DNA from: Bin87 sp964502995
GTDB taxonomy: Bacteria; Chloroflexota; Dehalococcoidia; Lucifugimonadales; UBA3495
Reading direction: 5' to 3'
Length of the DNA: 25,529 nucleotides
Assembly: GCA_964502995.1 (NCBI GenBank)
Contig: CAZCZB010000041.1
Location: 1 to 25,529, forward strand
In this document: positions 1 through 7,287 of the stretch, one piece after another
Layout of the letters: each line of letters starts with the position of its first letter
Numbering within the stretch: the first letter of the stretch is position 1
The notes under the pieces: model-generated
The model's database searches: none
What the model was told of the DNA's origin: nothing
What the model saw: only the letters and a program-made list of their open reading frames with translations
Position numbers and translations under genes: made by a program

Positions 1-315
1 ACCCGAGCGGAAAGTGTGGAGATTTTGGAAAGGCCCTGCGCGCCCGCACAGGGCCATTCCAGAGTTGCGCAATCCTCCTGCATCCGCTCGTCCTGAGCCT
101 GTCGAAGGACGAGTTCGTGGTTCGACCGGCCCACCCGAGCGGAAAGTGTGGAGATTTTGGAAAGGCCCTGCGCGCCCGCACAGGGCCTTTCCAGAGTTGC
201 GCGATCTTCTTGCATCCGCTCGTCCTGAGCCTGTCGAAGGACGAGCTTGTGGTTCGACCGGCCCACCACGAGCGGAAAGTGTGGAAATTGTGGAATGGCC
301 CTGCGCGCCCGCAAC
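1..315. repeat. 132-bp tandem repeat, about 2.3 copies
   Basis: The unit that starts at 1 recurs at 133 and again, with one inserted base, at about 265, where the third copy decays after roughly 45 bases. Each full unit holds an inverted repeat around CTGCGCGCCCGCACAGGGCC and one copy of the widespread palindrome CTCGTCCTGAGCCTG...GGACGAG (87-113 and 219-245). The left edge of the window cuts the array, so the copy number is a minimum. Open frames through this stretch are repeat translations, not genes. Confidence 0.9.
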
Positions 316-321
316 TCGCGC

Positions 322-351
322 TTTACCATCTGCGCCAACCTAATCTATACT
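322..351 (+). promoter_or_regulatory. Promoter placing the start site on the ATG at 359
   Basis: A -10 box TATACT (346-351) lies 18 bases after a weaker -35 TTTACC (322-327). Transcription would begin about 7 bases downstream of the -10, at or next to the ATG at 359. No Shine-Dalgarno sequence fits in between, so a leaderless mRNA is likely. Confidence 0.5.
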
Positions 352-358
352 CACTCAC

Positions 359-1195
359 ATGGCGTTACAGTTTGAGATAGGCGACCCGCTCCGACCCCGT
401 GGCCATGCGTTGCTCTACTACCGCGTGGACACCGAGCCCGACAACGTGTACGGAACCTATATCGTCACGCTGCCGATAACCGCCGATCTCACCAAATATG
501 TCCCCCCGTTCCTGGCCGCCCACCTGGGCAGCGGCGACACCGGCCCGCTGACCAACTTCGCCGCCTTCGCCATGCCGCCCATGTCCGAACTGGTCGAAGG
601 CGGCTACGAGCGTCTGGTGCAACTGGCCAACCTGCGCAACGACGATCTGGTGTACGGCGGCAACATGTTCTCCTACGATCTGGCCCGCATGATGGAGTCC
701 GTCGCCGCCGCCGTGCAGGAATACTCCGACGCCTGGAGTCAGACCTCCGGCGCATCCGAGGGCGGCGGCGCCACCCTGCCGGCCGACGACGCGGCGATTC
801 CGCTGGGCGCTCCCGATTCACCCTTCGCAGATGCCGCGCCAACCCGGGGCGACTCCGACGGCCTGGGAGTCAACGAGGTGCTGTGGTCGTTCATGAGCGA
901 GGGCGACCGCCTCGCCGAGATGGGCCGACTGCTCGGCCGTCTCCGCTTCGCCCAGGAAGGTAACGACACGGCGGCCATCGACGAAATCACCGCCGAAATG
1001 ACCGCGCTGGGACGCCACCTGCCCGACGAGTTCAGCATCGGCACCCTGGTTGCCAACGCCGGCGCCGCCGGCCCCGTGGCTGCCCAACTGGCGCAGCTAT
1101 ACCTCGACCGTTGCTACCGCCTGTCGTCCGGCGATTCCGAGCAGGTGCGCCGCATCGACGAGGCCATCCGCAACCTGGAACGCCGCGGCCCATAG
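359..1195 (+). CDS. Conserved hypothetical protein, two regions joined by a low-complexity linker
   Basis: A 278-aa protein that I do not recognise. Residues about 1-125 form a compact, mixed region beginning ALQFEIGDPLRPRGHALLYY. A Gly/Ala/Asp/Pro-rich linker follows at about 128-165 and looks disordered. The last 110 residues look helical (EVLWSFMSEGDRLAEMGRLL and a C-terminal Arg-rich helix). There are no membrane segments and no signal peptide, so it is probably cytosolic. GC and codon use match the housekeeping genes of the window, unlike the Abi_2 gene downstream. The ATG is preferred because a -10 box sits directly upstream and no ribosome binding site is present, which fits leaderless translation. 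That it is a real gene is well supported by length and codon bias; its function is unknown. Confidence 0.75.
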   Translation: MALQFEIGDPLRPRGHALLYYRVDTEPDNVYGTYIVTLPITADLTKYVPPFLAAHLGSGDTGPLTNFAAFAMPPMSELVEGGYERLVQLANLRNDDLVYGGNMFSYDLARMMESVAAAVQEYSDAWSQTSGASEGGGATLPADDAAIPLGAPDSPFADAAPTRGDSDGLGVNEVLWSFMSEGDRLAEMGRLLGRLRFAQEGNDTAAIDEITAEMTALGRHLPDEFSIGTLVANAGAAGPVAAQLAQLYLDRCYRLSSGDSEQVRRIDEAIRNLERRGP

Positions 1196-1231
1196 GCCCA
1201 GCGACTCCCCGTCGCCACGCAAGCCGGTGTG

Positions 1232-1261
1232 TTGACAGGTCTGCCTGCGGGTTGCTATCTT
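1232..1261 (+). promoter_or_regulatory. Strong sigma-70-type promoter for the abiF-like RNA
   Basis: A perfect -35 TTGACA (1232-1237), an 18-base spacer and a -10 TATCTT (1256-1261) with a TG extension at 1253-1254. Start of transcription would fall at about 1267-1269, at the 5' foot of the hairpin RNA that follows, about 70 bases before the Abi_2 start codon. Confidence 0.7.
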
Positions 1262-1264
1262 AAT

Positions 1265-1334
1265 CAGGACCAAGCCCCCCACGCCTCTCGTTGGAACGGC
1301 GCACCCAGGGGGGTTTCCTGTTGTATTATCGGGT
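1265..1334 (+). ncRNA. Putative abiF-type structured RNA upstream of the Abi_2 gene
   Basis: The 5' strand CAGG (1265-1268) pairs with CCTG (1317-1320). After an ACC bulge, AAGCCCCCC (1272-1280) pairs with GGGGGGTTT (1308-1316) in nine pairs, one of them G-U. Inside, CGCC (1282-1285) pairs with GGCG (1298-1301) around a 12-base loop. ACCC (1303-1306) could also pair with GGGT (1331-1334) as a pseudoknot. A conserved RNA called abiF is known directly upstream of genes of the Abi_2 family; the location, the C-run/G-run helix and the dedicated promoter agree with it. The exact ends and the family assignment are inferred from the pattern, without a covariance-model search. The 3' end may reach the start codon at 1341. 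Confidence 0.65.
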
Positions 1335-1340
1335 TTAGCG

Positions 1341-2264
1341 ATGAACTGCCCCGAACGGCTGCTCCCGGATGCGCCGCTTTCTATCCCGGATCAGGTTCAG
1401 CTTCTGATAGAGCGCGGTATGGAGATTATCAACCGGGAAGAAGCAGAGCGTTGGCTGAGCAACGTCAGCTTCCATCGCATGCGCGGTTATTGGGCGCCGT
1501 TTGAAATCACGTCCAAAGACAGCGGCCCACGTGCTTTTCGTGACGGTGTCACGTTCACCGCCGTTGTCGAACGGTACGATTTCGACCAGCGCCTGCGGAA
1601 TTTGTTACTTGATGCCTGTGAACACATCGAAGTGTCCTTGCGCACTCAGTGGGTTCATAACGTGGCTTACGTTAGCGGGGTCGGCAGATTTGCGCACCTG
1701 AATGCAAATCTATTCACTAGGTATCACAGCGATAATTTAGGCAAACTCCAACAAGATTACCAAGAGTATTCCAGGGGCAAATATCCGTATCGCTTTGCGA
1801 ATTGCCCGATTTGGGCTGCCGCAGAGGTCATGTCCTTTGGCCGATTGTCCCGCTGGTACGAAGACACCAGACGCCCGATGCGTCGTGCCATAGCGCGGCA
1901 TTACGGCATAGACGAAAAAATCCTCACGTCCATTTTGCGGCACCTGGTGAGAGTGCGCAATATCTGTGCTCATCATGAACGTCTATGGGATCGTGACTTG
2001 CAATCAACGTTCAGAATTCCCGATCGACTTGGCAGCGACAGAAAATCATCACGGTTTTTCAACCAAACGGAAATCCACAAGATTTACAATATGTTGTTGG
2101 TGGTTGCCTATCTGATGAAAAGGATCAATCCGTGCGCCGGATGGCCGCAACGCTTGATCGCTTTGCTCGATGAGTATGGTCACTTGCCTCGCAGTAGTAT
2201 GGGGATGCCGCCTGATTGGCAAGCCAAACTGCTATCCGCATGCGAATCGGCTATCGACCGGTGA
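1341..2264 (+). CDS. Abi family protein (Abi_2/AbiF-like HEPN RNase, abortive infection)
   Basis: 307 aa with the Abi_2 family layout: an N-terminal segment ending in SFHRMRGYWAPF (about 43-54), a central helical region with YDFDQRLRNLLLDACEHIEV, and the HEPN catalytic motif R-x4-H as R206-NICA-H211 within RVRNICAHHERLWDR. HEPN proteins with this motif are usually metal-independent RNases; Abi_2 members act in phage defence or as toxins, and the abiF group is paired with an upstream RNA. Here a promoter and a hairpin RNA lie between 1232 and 1334. There is no clear Shine-Dalgarno sequence before the ATG, so translation may depend on the RNA structure. Base composition is clearly lower in GC than in both neighbours, suggesting horizontal transfer. 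Family confidence is high; RNase or toxin activity is inferred from the motif. Confidence 0.9.
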   Translation: MNCPERLLPDAPLSIPDQVQLLIERGMEIINREEAERWLSNVSFHRMRGYWAPFEITSKDSGPRAFRDGVTFTAVVERYDFDQRLRNLLLDACEHIEVSLRTQWVHNVAYVSGVGRFAHLNANLFTRYHSDNLGKLQQDYQEYSRGKYPYRFANCPIWAAAEVMSFGRLSRWYEDTRRPMRRAIARHYGIDEKILTSILRHLVRVRNICAHHERLWDRDLQSTFRIPDRLGSDRKSSRFFNQTEIHKIYNMLLVVAYLMKRINPCAGWPQRLIALLDEYGHLPRSSMGMPPDWQAKLLSACESAIDR

Positions 2265-2298
2265 GGGCGATACGAACATGGCTCCGAACGTCGGATTC

Positions 2299-2328
2299 TT
2301 GACACCCGCGCGCGGCCAACCATACACT
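2299..2328 (+). promoter_or_regulatory. Promoter for the DUF3500 gene
   Basis: A perfect -35 TTGACA (2299-2304), an 18-base spacer and a -10 TACACT (2323-2328). Transcription would start near 2335, leaving a leader that carries AGGAGG just before the start at 2372. The DUF3500 gene therefore appears independent of the Abi_2 gene. Confidence 0.55.
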
Positions 2329-2371
2329 CCCGCCATTCCAACCCAACATCAGCATCAGGAGGATATTCGCG

Positions 2372-3367
2372 ATGACAGACGCGCGCCTCACCCACCCCCA
2401 CGCCAAGGTTTCCGCCGCGATGGTGGACTCGGCCCGACGCTTCCTCGCCAGCCTGGACAGCAATCAGCGGGACAAGGCCACCTACCACTACCTCGACGGC
2501 GAGCGCATCTTCTGGTACTACCCGCCGCTGAACCGCCACGGCCTGCCCCTGCGCGACATGACCGAGCAGCAGCGCACCCTGGCCCTGGAACTGCTGGCCA
2601 CGGGACTCACCGAGGAGACCAACCGGCAGGCCAACCTCATCATCGAGCATGAACTGGTGCTTGGCCCGCTGGAAGTAGAGTGGGACCAGGTCACCTTCGT
2701 CCGCGATCCTAAACTCTACTACTGGACCGTGTTCGGCGATCCCGGACGGCCCGACCCCTGGGGCTGGCGCGTTGAGGGACACCACCTGTCCGTCCACTAC
2801 AGCGTGTGGGGCGACCAGGTGATCGCGGTCACCCCCTTCTTCCTGGGCGCGAACCCCGCCGAGGTGCGCAAGGGCCCCAAGGAAGGCCTCCGCATCCTGG
2901 GCCGCCGCGAAGATCTCGCCATCGAACTGATCGGATCCCTGGACGCCGGACAGCGCGGCAAAGCCGTCATCCACGACAAGGCGCCGTGGGACATCCTGGG
3001 CTACAACACCAGCAAGCAGCCCATCCACGACGATGAGGGTCTTGCCGCCCGCGACATGAACGGCGCCCAGCAGGAAATCCTGATGACCCTGATCGCGGAA
3101 TACGTCCACGGCGCGCCCGCGCCCGTGGCTGAGGAACGCCTGGCGACCATCCGCGAGTCCGGCATTGACGACTTCCACCTGGTGTGGGCCGGCGGACTCG
3201 ATCGCAGCCGCGACCACTACTATCGCATCCACGGCGGCAACTTCATCGTCGAGTTCGACAACATTCAGAACGGGGCCAACCACATCCATTCGGTGTGGCG
3301 CGACGTCGAAAACGACTTCGCCGCCGACGTGCTGCGCGACCACCGCCTCATGTACCACGTCCTCTAA
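2372..3367 (+). CDS. DUF3500 domain-containing protein
   Basis: 331 aa, full-length for DUF3500. Family hallmarks are the opening helix ARRFLASLDSNQRDKATYHY, the aromatic segment ERIFWYYPP, HGLPLRDMTEQQRTLALELL, the RDPKLYYWTVFGDPG segment (about 110-124), the WGWRVEGHHLSVHYSV segment (about 129-145) and FFLGANPAEV. A second half repeats the opening theme (IGSLDAGQRGKAVIHDKAPW). The biochemical role of the family is not established; the His-rich GHH and the C-terminal YYRIHGGNFIVEFDN segments look like a binding site but this is inference. There is no signal peptide. The start is fixed by AGGAGG about 10 bases upstream. It has its own promoter and is followed by a repeat-filled gap. Confidence 0.92.
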   Translation: MTDARLTHPHAKVSAAMVDSARRFLASLDSNQRDKATYHYLDGERIFWYYPPLNRHGLPLRDMTEQQRTLALELLATGLTEETNRQANLIIEHELVLGPLEVEWDQVTFVRDPKLYYWTVFGDPGRPDPWGWRVEGHHLSVHYSVWGDQVIAVTPFFLGANPAEVRKGPKEGLRILGRREDLAIELIGSLDAGQRGKAVIHDKAPWDILGYNTSKQPIHDDEGLAARDMNGAQQEILMTLIAEYVHGAPAPVAEERLATIRESGIDDFHLVWAGGLDRSRDHYYRIHGGNFIVEFDNIQNGANHIHSVWRDVENDFAADVLRDHRLMYHVL

Positions 3368-3394
3368 CCGCCACGCCTCAACCGGACGTACGCA

Positions 3395-3417
3395 GGGGCG
3401 GGTTCCAAACCCGCCCC
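3395..3417. repeat. Palindromic intergenic repeat, GGGTT core
   Basis: GGGGCGGGTT...AACCCGCCCC, a near-perfect inverted repeat 27 bases after the DUF3500 stop. It belongs to the family with the constant outer arm GGGGC and a variable core. As RNA it would form a stable hairpin, but no T-run follows. Confidence 0.85.
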
Positions 3418-3447
3418 GATCGTTGCCAGACCGCACCGCCTGGCACG

Positions 3448-3473
3448 CAGGGGCGAGGCATACTTCGCCCCTG
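3448..3473. repeat. Palindromic intergenic repeat, variant core
   Basis: Arms CAGGGGCGA and TCGCCCCTG around a core GGCATACT. It has the same outer arm as the copy at 3395 but an unrelated core. Confidence 0.8.
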
Positions 3474-3774
3474 CCGACAACGGCCCCACGTTGCGCATCC
3501 ACGGTGCAAATCGTACTATTCACGGCCAGGCTTCGAACCCGCCGCTGAATCGTGCAATGGTCACCAACCCCCATGCGATTGCGGCTGCCCGCAGGAGCGA
3601 ATCAACACTCACGCTCGCTTGCCGGACGCAAAATGCCCCGTACCTGCCCTTGCCAACCCCGCCCGGTGTGAGGTTAACATGGGGCTGAATAGGGTTGTAA
3701 CCAGACCGCCGACCCTCTCGGCCACAATCATCAGATGGCACCGGTTTCGGCGGGCGTAACGAGGAGAGTTAATC
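3474..3774. other. Intergenic stretch without a supported gene
   Basis: Between the second repeat and the GYD gene I see no coding region with neighbour-like codon use and no convincing promoter hexamers. A ribosome binding site GAGGAG lies just before 3775. Confidence 0.5.
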
Positions 3775-4095
3775 ATGCCCAAATATCTGTACCAGGCAAA
3801 CTACACCGCAACCGGAATGCAGGGCCTGCTGAAAGAAGGCGGCACGTCCCGTCGCCAGGTCTTTGACGGTCTGGCCAGGGAGCAGGGCGGAACGCTGGAA
3901 TCGTTCTACTACGCCTTTGGCGGCGCAGACCTGTACATGGTGTTCGACCTGCCCGACGCCACCACCGCGGCGGCCATCTCCCTGGCCATCACCGCCGGCG
4001 GCGCGCTCAGCATCAACACGGTGCAACTGATCACCCCCGAGGAAATCGACGCCGCCGTCAACCGCACCGTCAACTACCGCGCCCCGGGGGCCTGA
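3775..4095 (+). CDS. GYD domain-containing protein
   Basis: 106 aa, the normal size for the GYD family, a small ferredoxin-like alpha/beta sandwich of unknown biochemical role. The opening strand PKYLYQANYTATGMQGLLKE, the helix SRRQVFDGLAREQGG and the signature-equivalent strand GGADLYMVFDLPDATTAAA (about 49-67) follow the family pattern; the namesake G-Y/E-D is here GAD. The C-terminal LITPEEIDAAVNRTVNYRAP is typical. The start follows GAGGAG at a good distance. It stands alone between two repeat clusters, so context gives no hint of a pathway. Confidence 0.88.
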   Translation: MPKYLYQANYTATGMQGLLKEGGTSRRQVFDGLAREQGGTLESFYYAFGGADLYMVFDLPDATTAAAISLAITAGGALSINTVQLITPEEIDAAVNRTVNYRAPGA

Positions 4096-4109
4096 CCCCC
4101 CGCGACCCC

Positions 4110-4160
4110 GCTCATCCTGCGGAACGTCCGCCTGCGGCGGGAACCTGTCGAAGGATGAGC
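4110..4160. repeat. Composite palindrome, CTCATCCTG...AGGATGAG family
   Basis: Outer arms GCTCATCCT (4110-4118) and AGGATGAGC (4152-4160) enclose an inner inverted repeat GTCCGCCTGCGGCGGGAACC. The outer arms are those of the repeat at 87, 219 and 10803; the inner insert resembles the one at 8716. Confidence 0.8.
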
Positions 4161-4174
4161 AAACAAACCACCAA

Positions 4175-4209
4175 CCGGTAGGGGCGGGTTTCAAACCCGC
4201 CCCTACCGG
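4175..4209. repeat. Palindromic intergenic repeat, GGGTTTCAAACCC core
   Basis: A 35-base inverted repeat: arms CCGGTAGGGGC and GCCCCTACCGG around GGGTTTCAAACCC. It is the longest and cleanest copy of this core type in the window. Confidence 0.9.
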
Positions 4210-4270
4210 CTTTGATCGATCCATTGAATGCGATGCATGCCATGCCACGAGCGGATATAGATGGGCATGC

Positions 4271-4826
4271 TCAATTGGTTATCTTGACGTTTACCGTTTC
4301 ACGGGCAGTTTCGAACCAAACATGTGTCATTTTTTCGGCGTCTGCACTCTCAGTATCTTTGTTGAATGCCCAAAAGGTTTGTTTCGACTGGCCTGCAGGC
4401 ACCATCAACGGCAACCGCGCCAGTATCTGTGGCGGAACGTTCATTATCGCCTGAGGATCCGGCGATTGGAACTCTCTCCGTTCCCTGTTGCGTAGTCTGT
4501 AACCCATTTTTATGATTTGCTNNNNNNNNNNNNNNNNNNNNNNNNNNNNNGTCGAATCTTCCGGTATTCCTAATGTCGAGATGTATACCATGATCACGCC
4601 TTGAGATCGGCGGTTTGCTGGTGAATAGACGCCCTTCCATGACTACGTCCTCTCGCGGTACTTGAGAGATATCGTAAACGTCAACCGCACCGTGTTTGGC
4701 TGTGATGTTCAAGTACCCAGTCAAGCGGGTCGACTCGTAGGCAAAGTACGCACTGAGCGCAGCCATGATCATGGAAAATAAAGCGATCCCAATGTTTATG
4801 ACCGTGAATGTCATATTTTGACCCAT
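4271..4826 (-). CDS. Single-pass membrane protein of unknown function, interrupted by an assembly gap
   Basis: The ATG at 4826 opens a protein with one hydrophobic segment near the N-terminus (INIGIALFSMIMAALSAYFA), a short tail and a beta-like region ending DIRNTGRFD before the Ns. After the Ns the matching continuation is in another frame (QIIKMGYRLRNRERREF ... ETARETVNVKITN, stop at 4271). Both halves look like one protein, so the frame change reflects a wrong gap length, not a mutation. Total size is about 185 aa plus the missing part. Base composition is AT-richer than around it, a sign of transfer. I do not recognise a family. An upstream GTG at 4874 is a possible longer start, but the ATG has a GAGA-type ribosome binding site. 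Confidence 0.6.
4522..4550. other. Assembly gap (29 N)
   Basis: 29 unresolved bases. The coding frame of the minus-strand gene changes across it, so the real gap length differs from 29 by an amount that is not a multiple of three. Confidence 0.99.
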
Positions 4827-5097
4827 GGTTTTCTCAAGCTGAAATGCTGGCAGTAAGGCAGGTATTAGGTGCACCTTCGATTGCTTTGCAATGATCTCTC
4901 AAATCGGCGATTCCTGCTGAACCATTTTAGTGATGATACAGCAAGAATAAGGTTAAAGCTTGGAGGGCGTATAAAAGCGCCGGGGATAGTTTTGAGTCAA
5001 CATCTGATCGAATGCGTTACTGAATACGACAATCTATGGCACGGTCCCGTCCGGAGATGGCCGTAGTTGCGTGCATCGCACAAAACCCGCCCCCAAA
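4827..5097. other. AT-richer intergenic stretch, no supported gene
   Basis: This stretch continues the low-GC island of the membrane-protein gene. A 65-codon open frame on the plus strand (4869-5066) has no ribosome binding site and an untypical composition, so I do not call it. It may be decayed sequence from the same transferred segment. Confidence 0.4.
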
Positions 5098-5126
5098 ATG
5101 ACAGCCACCCAGCGGTATGCTATCGT
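5098..5126 (+). promoter_or_regulatory. Extended -10 promoter for the ThDP enzyme
   Basis: TG at 5118-5119 followed by C and TATCGT (5121-5126), with ATGACA (5098-5103) 17 bases upstream as a -35. The -10 matches the TGCTATnnT pattern of other promoters in this window. Confidence 0.45.
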
Positions 5127-5188
5127 AGGTTGCCCTGCTGACACGCAGCTTGCGAACCCATGAAAACATTACCCAGGAAGGTGTGATT

Positions 5189-6799
5189 ATGCCCACGATG
5201 ACCGGCGGCCAGGCCCTGATGCGCTCGTTGTACCACGAAGGCGTCCGCGTGATTTTCGGACTCCCCGGCGTGCAGCTTTACCACGCCCTCGACGCCCTCA
5301 ACGACGTGCCGGGCATCCGGTTCATCACCACCCGCCACGAGCAGGCCACCACCTACATGGCCGACGGCTACGCCCGCGCCAGCGGCGAAATCGGCACCGC
5401 CCTCATGGTCCCCGGACCCGGCCTCCTCAACGCCTCCGCCGGACTCAGTACCGCCTACTCCGCGTCCTCCCCCGTCCTCGTCGTCTGCGGCCAGATCGAG
5501 CGCGACCTCATCGGCGTTGACCGCGGCATGCTCCACGAGGTCAACGACCAGCAGGACGCCATCCGTCCCGTCACCAAGTACGTCCGCCGCATCATGACCA
5601 CCGAGGAAGCCCCCGAGGCCGTCCACGAGGCATTCCGCCAGCTCAAGACTGGCCGGCCCCGTCCCGTCGAGGTCGAGATGCCGCCCGAAACCATGGCCGA
5701 CCCGGGGGAAGTCACCCTCATCGAGGCCGAGGGATACGCCCGACCCGCCGCGCCCGACGAGCAGGTCGCCGAGGCCGCCAGCATACTGGCCGGCGCGCGC
5801 CGTCCCCTCATCTGGGCCGGCGGCGGCGTCATATCCTCCGAGGGTTCCGCGCCCCTGGTCCGCCTGGCCGAGCGGCTGCAGGCTCCCGTAATCACCACCG
5901 CCGAGGGCAAGGGCGCCATCGACGACCGCCACCCGCTGGCCCTGGGCGCGCTCCGTCTGCGCAACGACCCCGTCGCCAAGAGCGAGCCCAACTTCGACGT
6001 CATCCTGGCCGTCGGCACCCGCCTGGCCTTCCCCGCCTGGCTGGATGGACAGCGCGTCGTCCAGATCGACATCGACCCCGAGGAACTGGGCCGCAACTAC
6101 GAGAACACCTACGGCGTGGCCGGCGACGCCCGCACCGTTATGGAGCAGGTGGACGCCAAACTGGCCGAGTCCATCGCCCCCGGCTCCCGCCCGTCCATGG
6201 CCGACGACGTGGTGGCCCTGCGCAAGCGCCGTCGGGACACCGCGCTGACTCCCGAACCCCAGGAGTCGCTGCTGGCCGCCGTCCGCTCCGCGTCGCCCGA
6301 CGACACCATCCTGGTGTCCGGCATGACCCAGCTTGGCTACTATGCCCGCGCCTTCTGGCCCACCTACGAGCCGCGCACCTTCATCACGTCCAGCTACTCC
6401 GGCAACCTGGGCTACGCCTACCCCACCGCGCTGGGCGCAAAGGTCGCCCAGCCCGACCGGCCGGTGGTCGCGCTGTGCGGCGACGGCGGGTTCCTGTTCA
6501 ACTCCCAGGAGATGGCGACGGCGGTGCAGCACGGCATCAACGTCGTCGCGGTGGTATTCAACGACAACGCCTACGGCAATGTCCTGCGCGACCAGGTCAA
6601 CCGCTTCGACGGCCGCGTAATGGGCGCAGAACTCCACAACCCCGACTTCGTAAAACTCGCCGAAGCCTACGGAGTAAAAGGCATCCGGGCCGAAGGCCCC
6701 GAAGCCCTAGAATCAACCCTCCGCGACGCCATCAACGCCAACGCACCGGCCCTAATCGAAGTCCCGGTCAGTATGATGCCGACGCCGTTTGAGGGGTAA
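5189..6799 (+). CDS. Thiamine pyrophosphate-dependent enzyme, acetolactate synthase-like
   Basis: 536 aa with the three-domain fold of ThDP decarboxylases/carboligases. The N-terminal pyrimidine-binding domain has the catalytic Glu in TTRHEQATTYMADGYARA (E51). The middle domain carries the nucleotide-type fold (RRPLIWAGGGVISSEG). The C-terminal PP domain has the GDG...NDN metal motif, C-G431-D-G433 followed about 27 residues later by VFNDNAYGN. The protein is shorter than typical biosynthetic IlvB and stands without an ilvN/ilvC neighbour, so it is more likely a catabolic carboligase or decarboxylase; the substrate cannot be read from sequence. The ATG at 5189 follows CAGGAAGGTG; a TTG at 5150 in the same frame is less likely. 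Cytosolic, probably a homotetramer by family analogy. Confidence 0.92.
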   Translation: MPTMTGGQALMRSLYHEGVRVIFGLPGVQLYHALDALNDVPGIRFITTRHEQATTYMADGYARASGEIGTALMVPGPGLLNASAGLSTAYSASSPVLVVCGQIERDLIGVDRGMLHEVNDQQDAIRPVTKYVRRIMTTEEAPEAVHEAFRQLKTGRPRPVEVEMPPETMADPGEVTLIEAEGYARPAAPDEQVAEAASILAGARRPLIWAGGGVISSEGSAPLVRLAERLQAPVITTAEGKGAIDDRHPLALGALRLRNDPVAKSEPNFDVILAVGTRLAFPAWLDGQRVVQIDIDPEELGRNYENTYGVAGDARTVMEQVDAKLAESIAPGSRPSMADDVVALRKRRRDTALTPEPQESLLAAVRSASPDDTILVSGMTQLGYYARAFWPTYEPRTFITSSYSGNLGYAYPTALGAKVAQPDRPVVALCGDGGFLFNSQEMATAVQHGINVVAVVFNDNAYGNVLRDQVNRFDGRVMGAELHNPDFVKLAEAYGVKGIRAEGPEALESTLRDAINANAPALIEVPVSMMPTPFEG

Positions 6800-6826
6800 G
6801 GAGAATCCACTACGTACCCGCCCGAT

Positions 6827-6860
6827 GTCATTGCGAGGAGCGAAGCGACGCGGCAATCTC
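6827..6860. repeat. Imperfect palindrome of the ATTGCGAGGAGCGAAGCGACG type
   Basis: Arms ATTGC (6830-6834) and GCAAT (6853-6857) around GAGGAGCGAAGCGACGCG. This element is common between genes in several bacterial phyla; its function is unknown. It sits 32 bases before hicB. Confidence 0.8.
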
Positions 6861-6892
6861 GTATCCTCCTTGACGCTGGAGAGGATTGAACT

Positions 6893-7099
6893 ATGAAACT
6901 CACGGTAACCATCGACCGCGACGAAGATGGGGTCTGGATTGTGGAATGCCCGTCCATACCCGGCTGCGTAAGCCAGGGCCATACCAAAGACGAAGCCATC
7001 GCCAACATCCAGGAAGCCATCGCCCTCTGCATAGAAGTCCGCGCCGAACAGGGGCAACCGCTGACCGTCGAGACGCGCCAGGTGGAAGTCGCAGTGTAA
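6893..7099 (+). CDS. hicB: HicB family antitoxin, short form
   Basis: 68 aa. The sequence follows the HicB partial RNase H-like fold: strand KLTVTIDRDEDGVWIVECP, the signature PSIPGCVSQGHTKDEAIANI and helix QEAIALCIEV. The C-terminal DNA-binding domain of long HicB proteins is absent, as in many short members, so autoregulation by direct DNA binding is doubtful. The HicB role is to bind and neutralise the RNase HicA. The stop codon overlaps the start of the truncated hicA next door (TAATG), the normal coupling of such pairs. GGAGAGGA precedes the ATG and could be masked by pairing with ATCCT at 6863-6867. With its partner broken it may be an orphan. Confidence 0.9.
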   Translation: MKLTVTIDRDEDGVWIVECPSIPGCVSQGHTKDEAIANIQEAIALCIEVRAEQGQPLTVETRQVEVAV

Positions 7100-7287
7100 T
7101 GCCCCCATTGCCCGTCTTGAGCGGACGGGAAACCGTCCGCAACTTTGAGCGTTTTGGCTGGTCCGTCGCGCGTCAGCGTGCCAGTCACATCATCATGACC
7201 AAACCGGGAGAGATCACGATCGACGCGTCAGATTTTTCCAACTCGATTAACATGTGCGAAGCGAATCGTGGCAGGGTAAAATATTGA
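7099..7287 (+). pseudogene. hicA: Truncated HicA toxin (mRNA interferase)
   Basis: The frame opened by the ATG overlapping the hicB stop encodes 62 residues. The first 39 are clear HicA: PPLPVLSGRETVRNFERFGW, then VARQRASHIIMTKPGE, including the His of the R-x-S-H-x-x-M motif that serves as catalytic residue in HicA. From about residue 40 (near 7216) the expected strand and the LR-x-I-L-R helix of the family are missing and an unrelated tail (ITIDASDFSNSINMCEANRG) runs to the stop. The family is normally 60-85 aa with this C-terminal part required for the dsRBD-like fold, so the toxin is probably dead. The break lies about 100 bases before the AbiJ-like gene, whose arrival may have caused it. 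Confidence 0.8.

Noticed and set aside
14..380. Short open frames at the left edge
   Set aside because: They translate the 132-bp repeat (ARPEPVEGR-type peptides known as repeat artefacts).
2180..3574. 464-codon minus-strand frame across Abi_2 end and DUF3500
   Set aside because: Crosses two real genes of different composition; composition typical of an antisense shadow.
4869..5066. 65-codon frame on the plus strand
   Set aside because: No ribosome binding site, GTG start, no recognisable motif, in an AT-richer remnant stretch.
5120..6637. 505-codon open frame opposite the ThDP enzyme
   Set aside because: Antisense shadow of a GC-rich gene: Gly/Val/Asp-rich translation with no family resemblance, while the plus strand has a complete enzyme.
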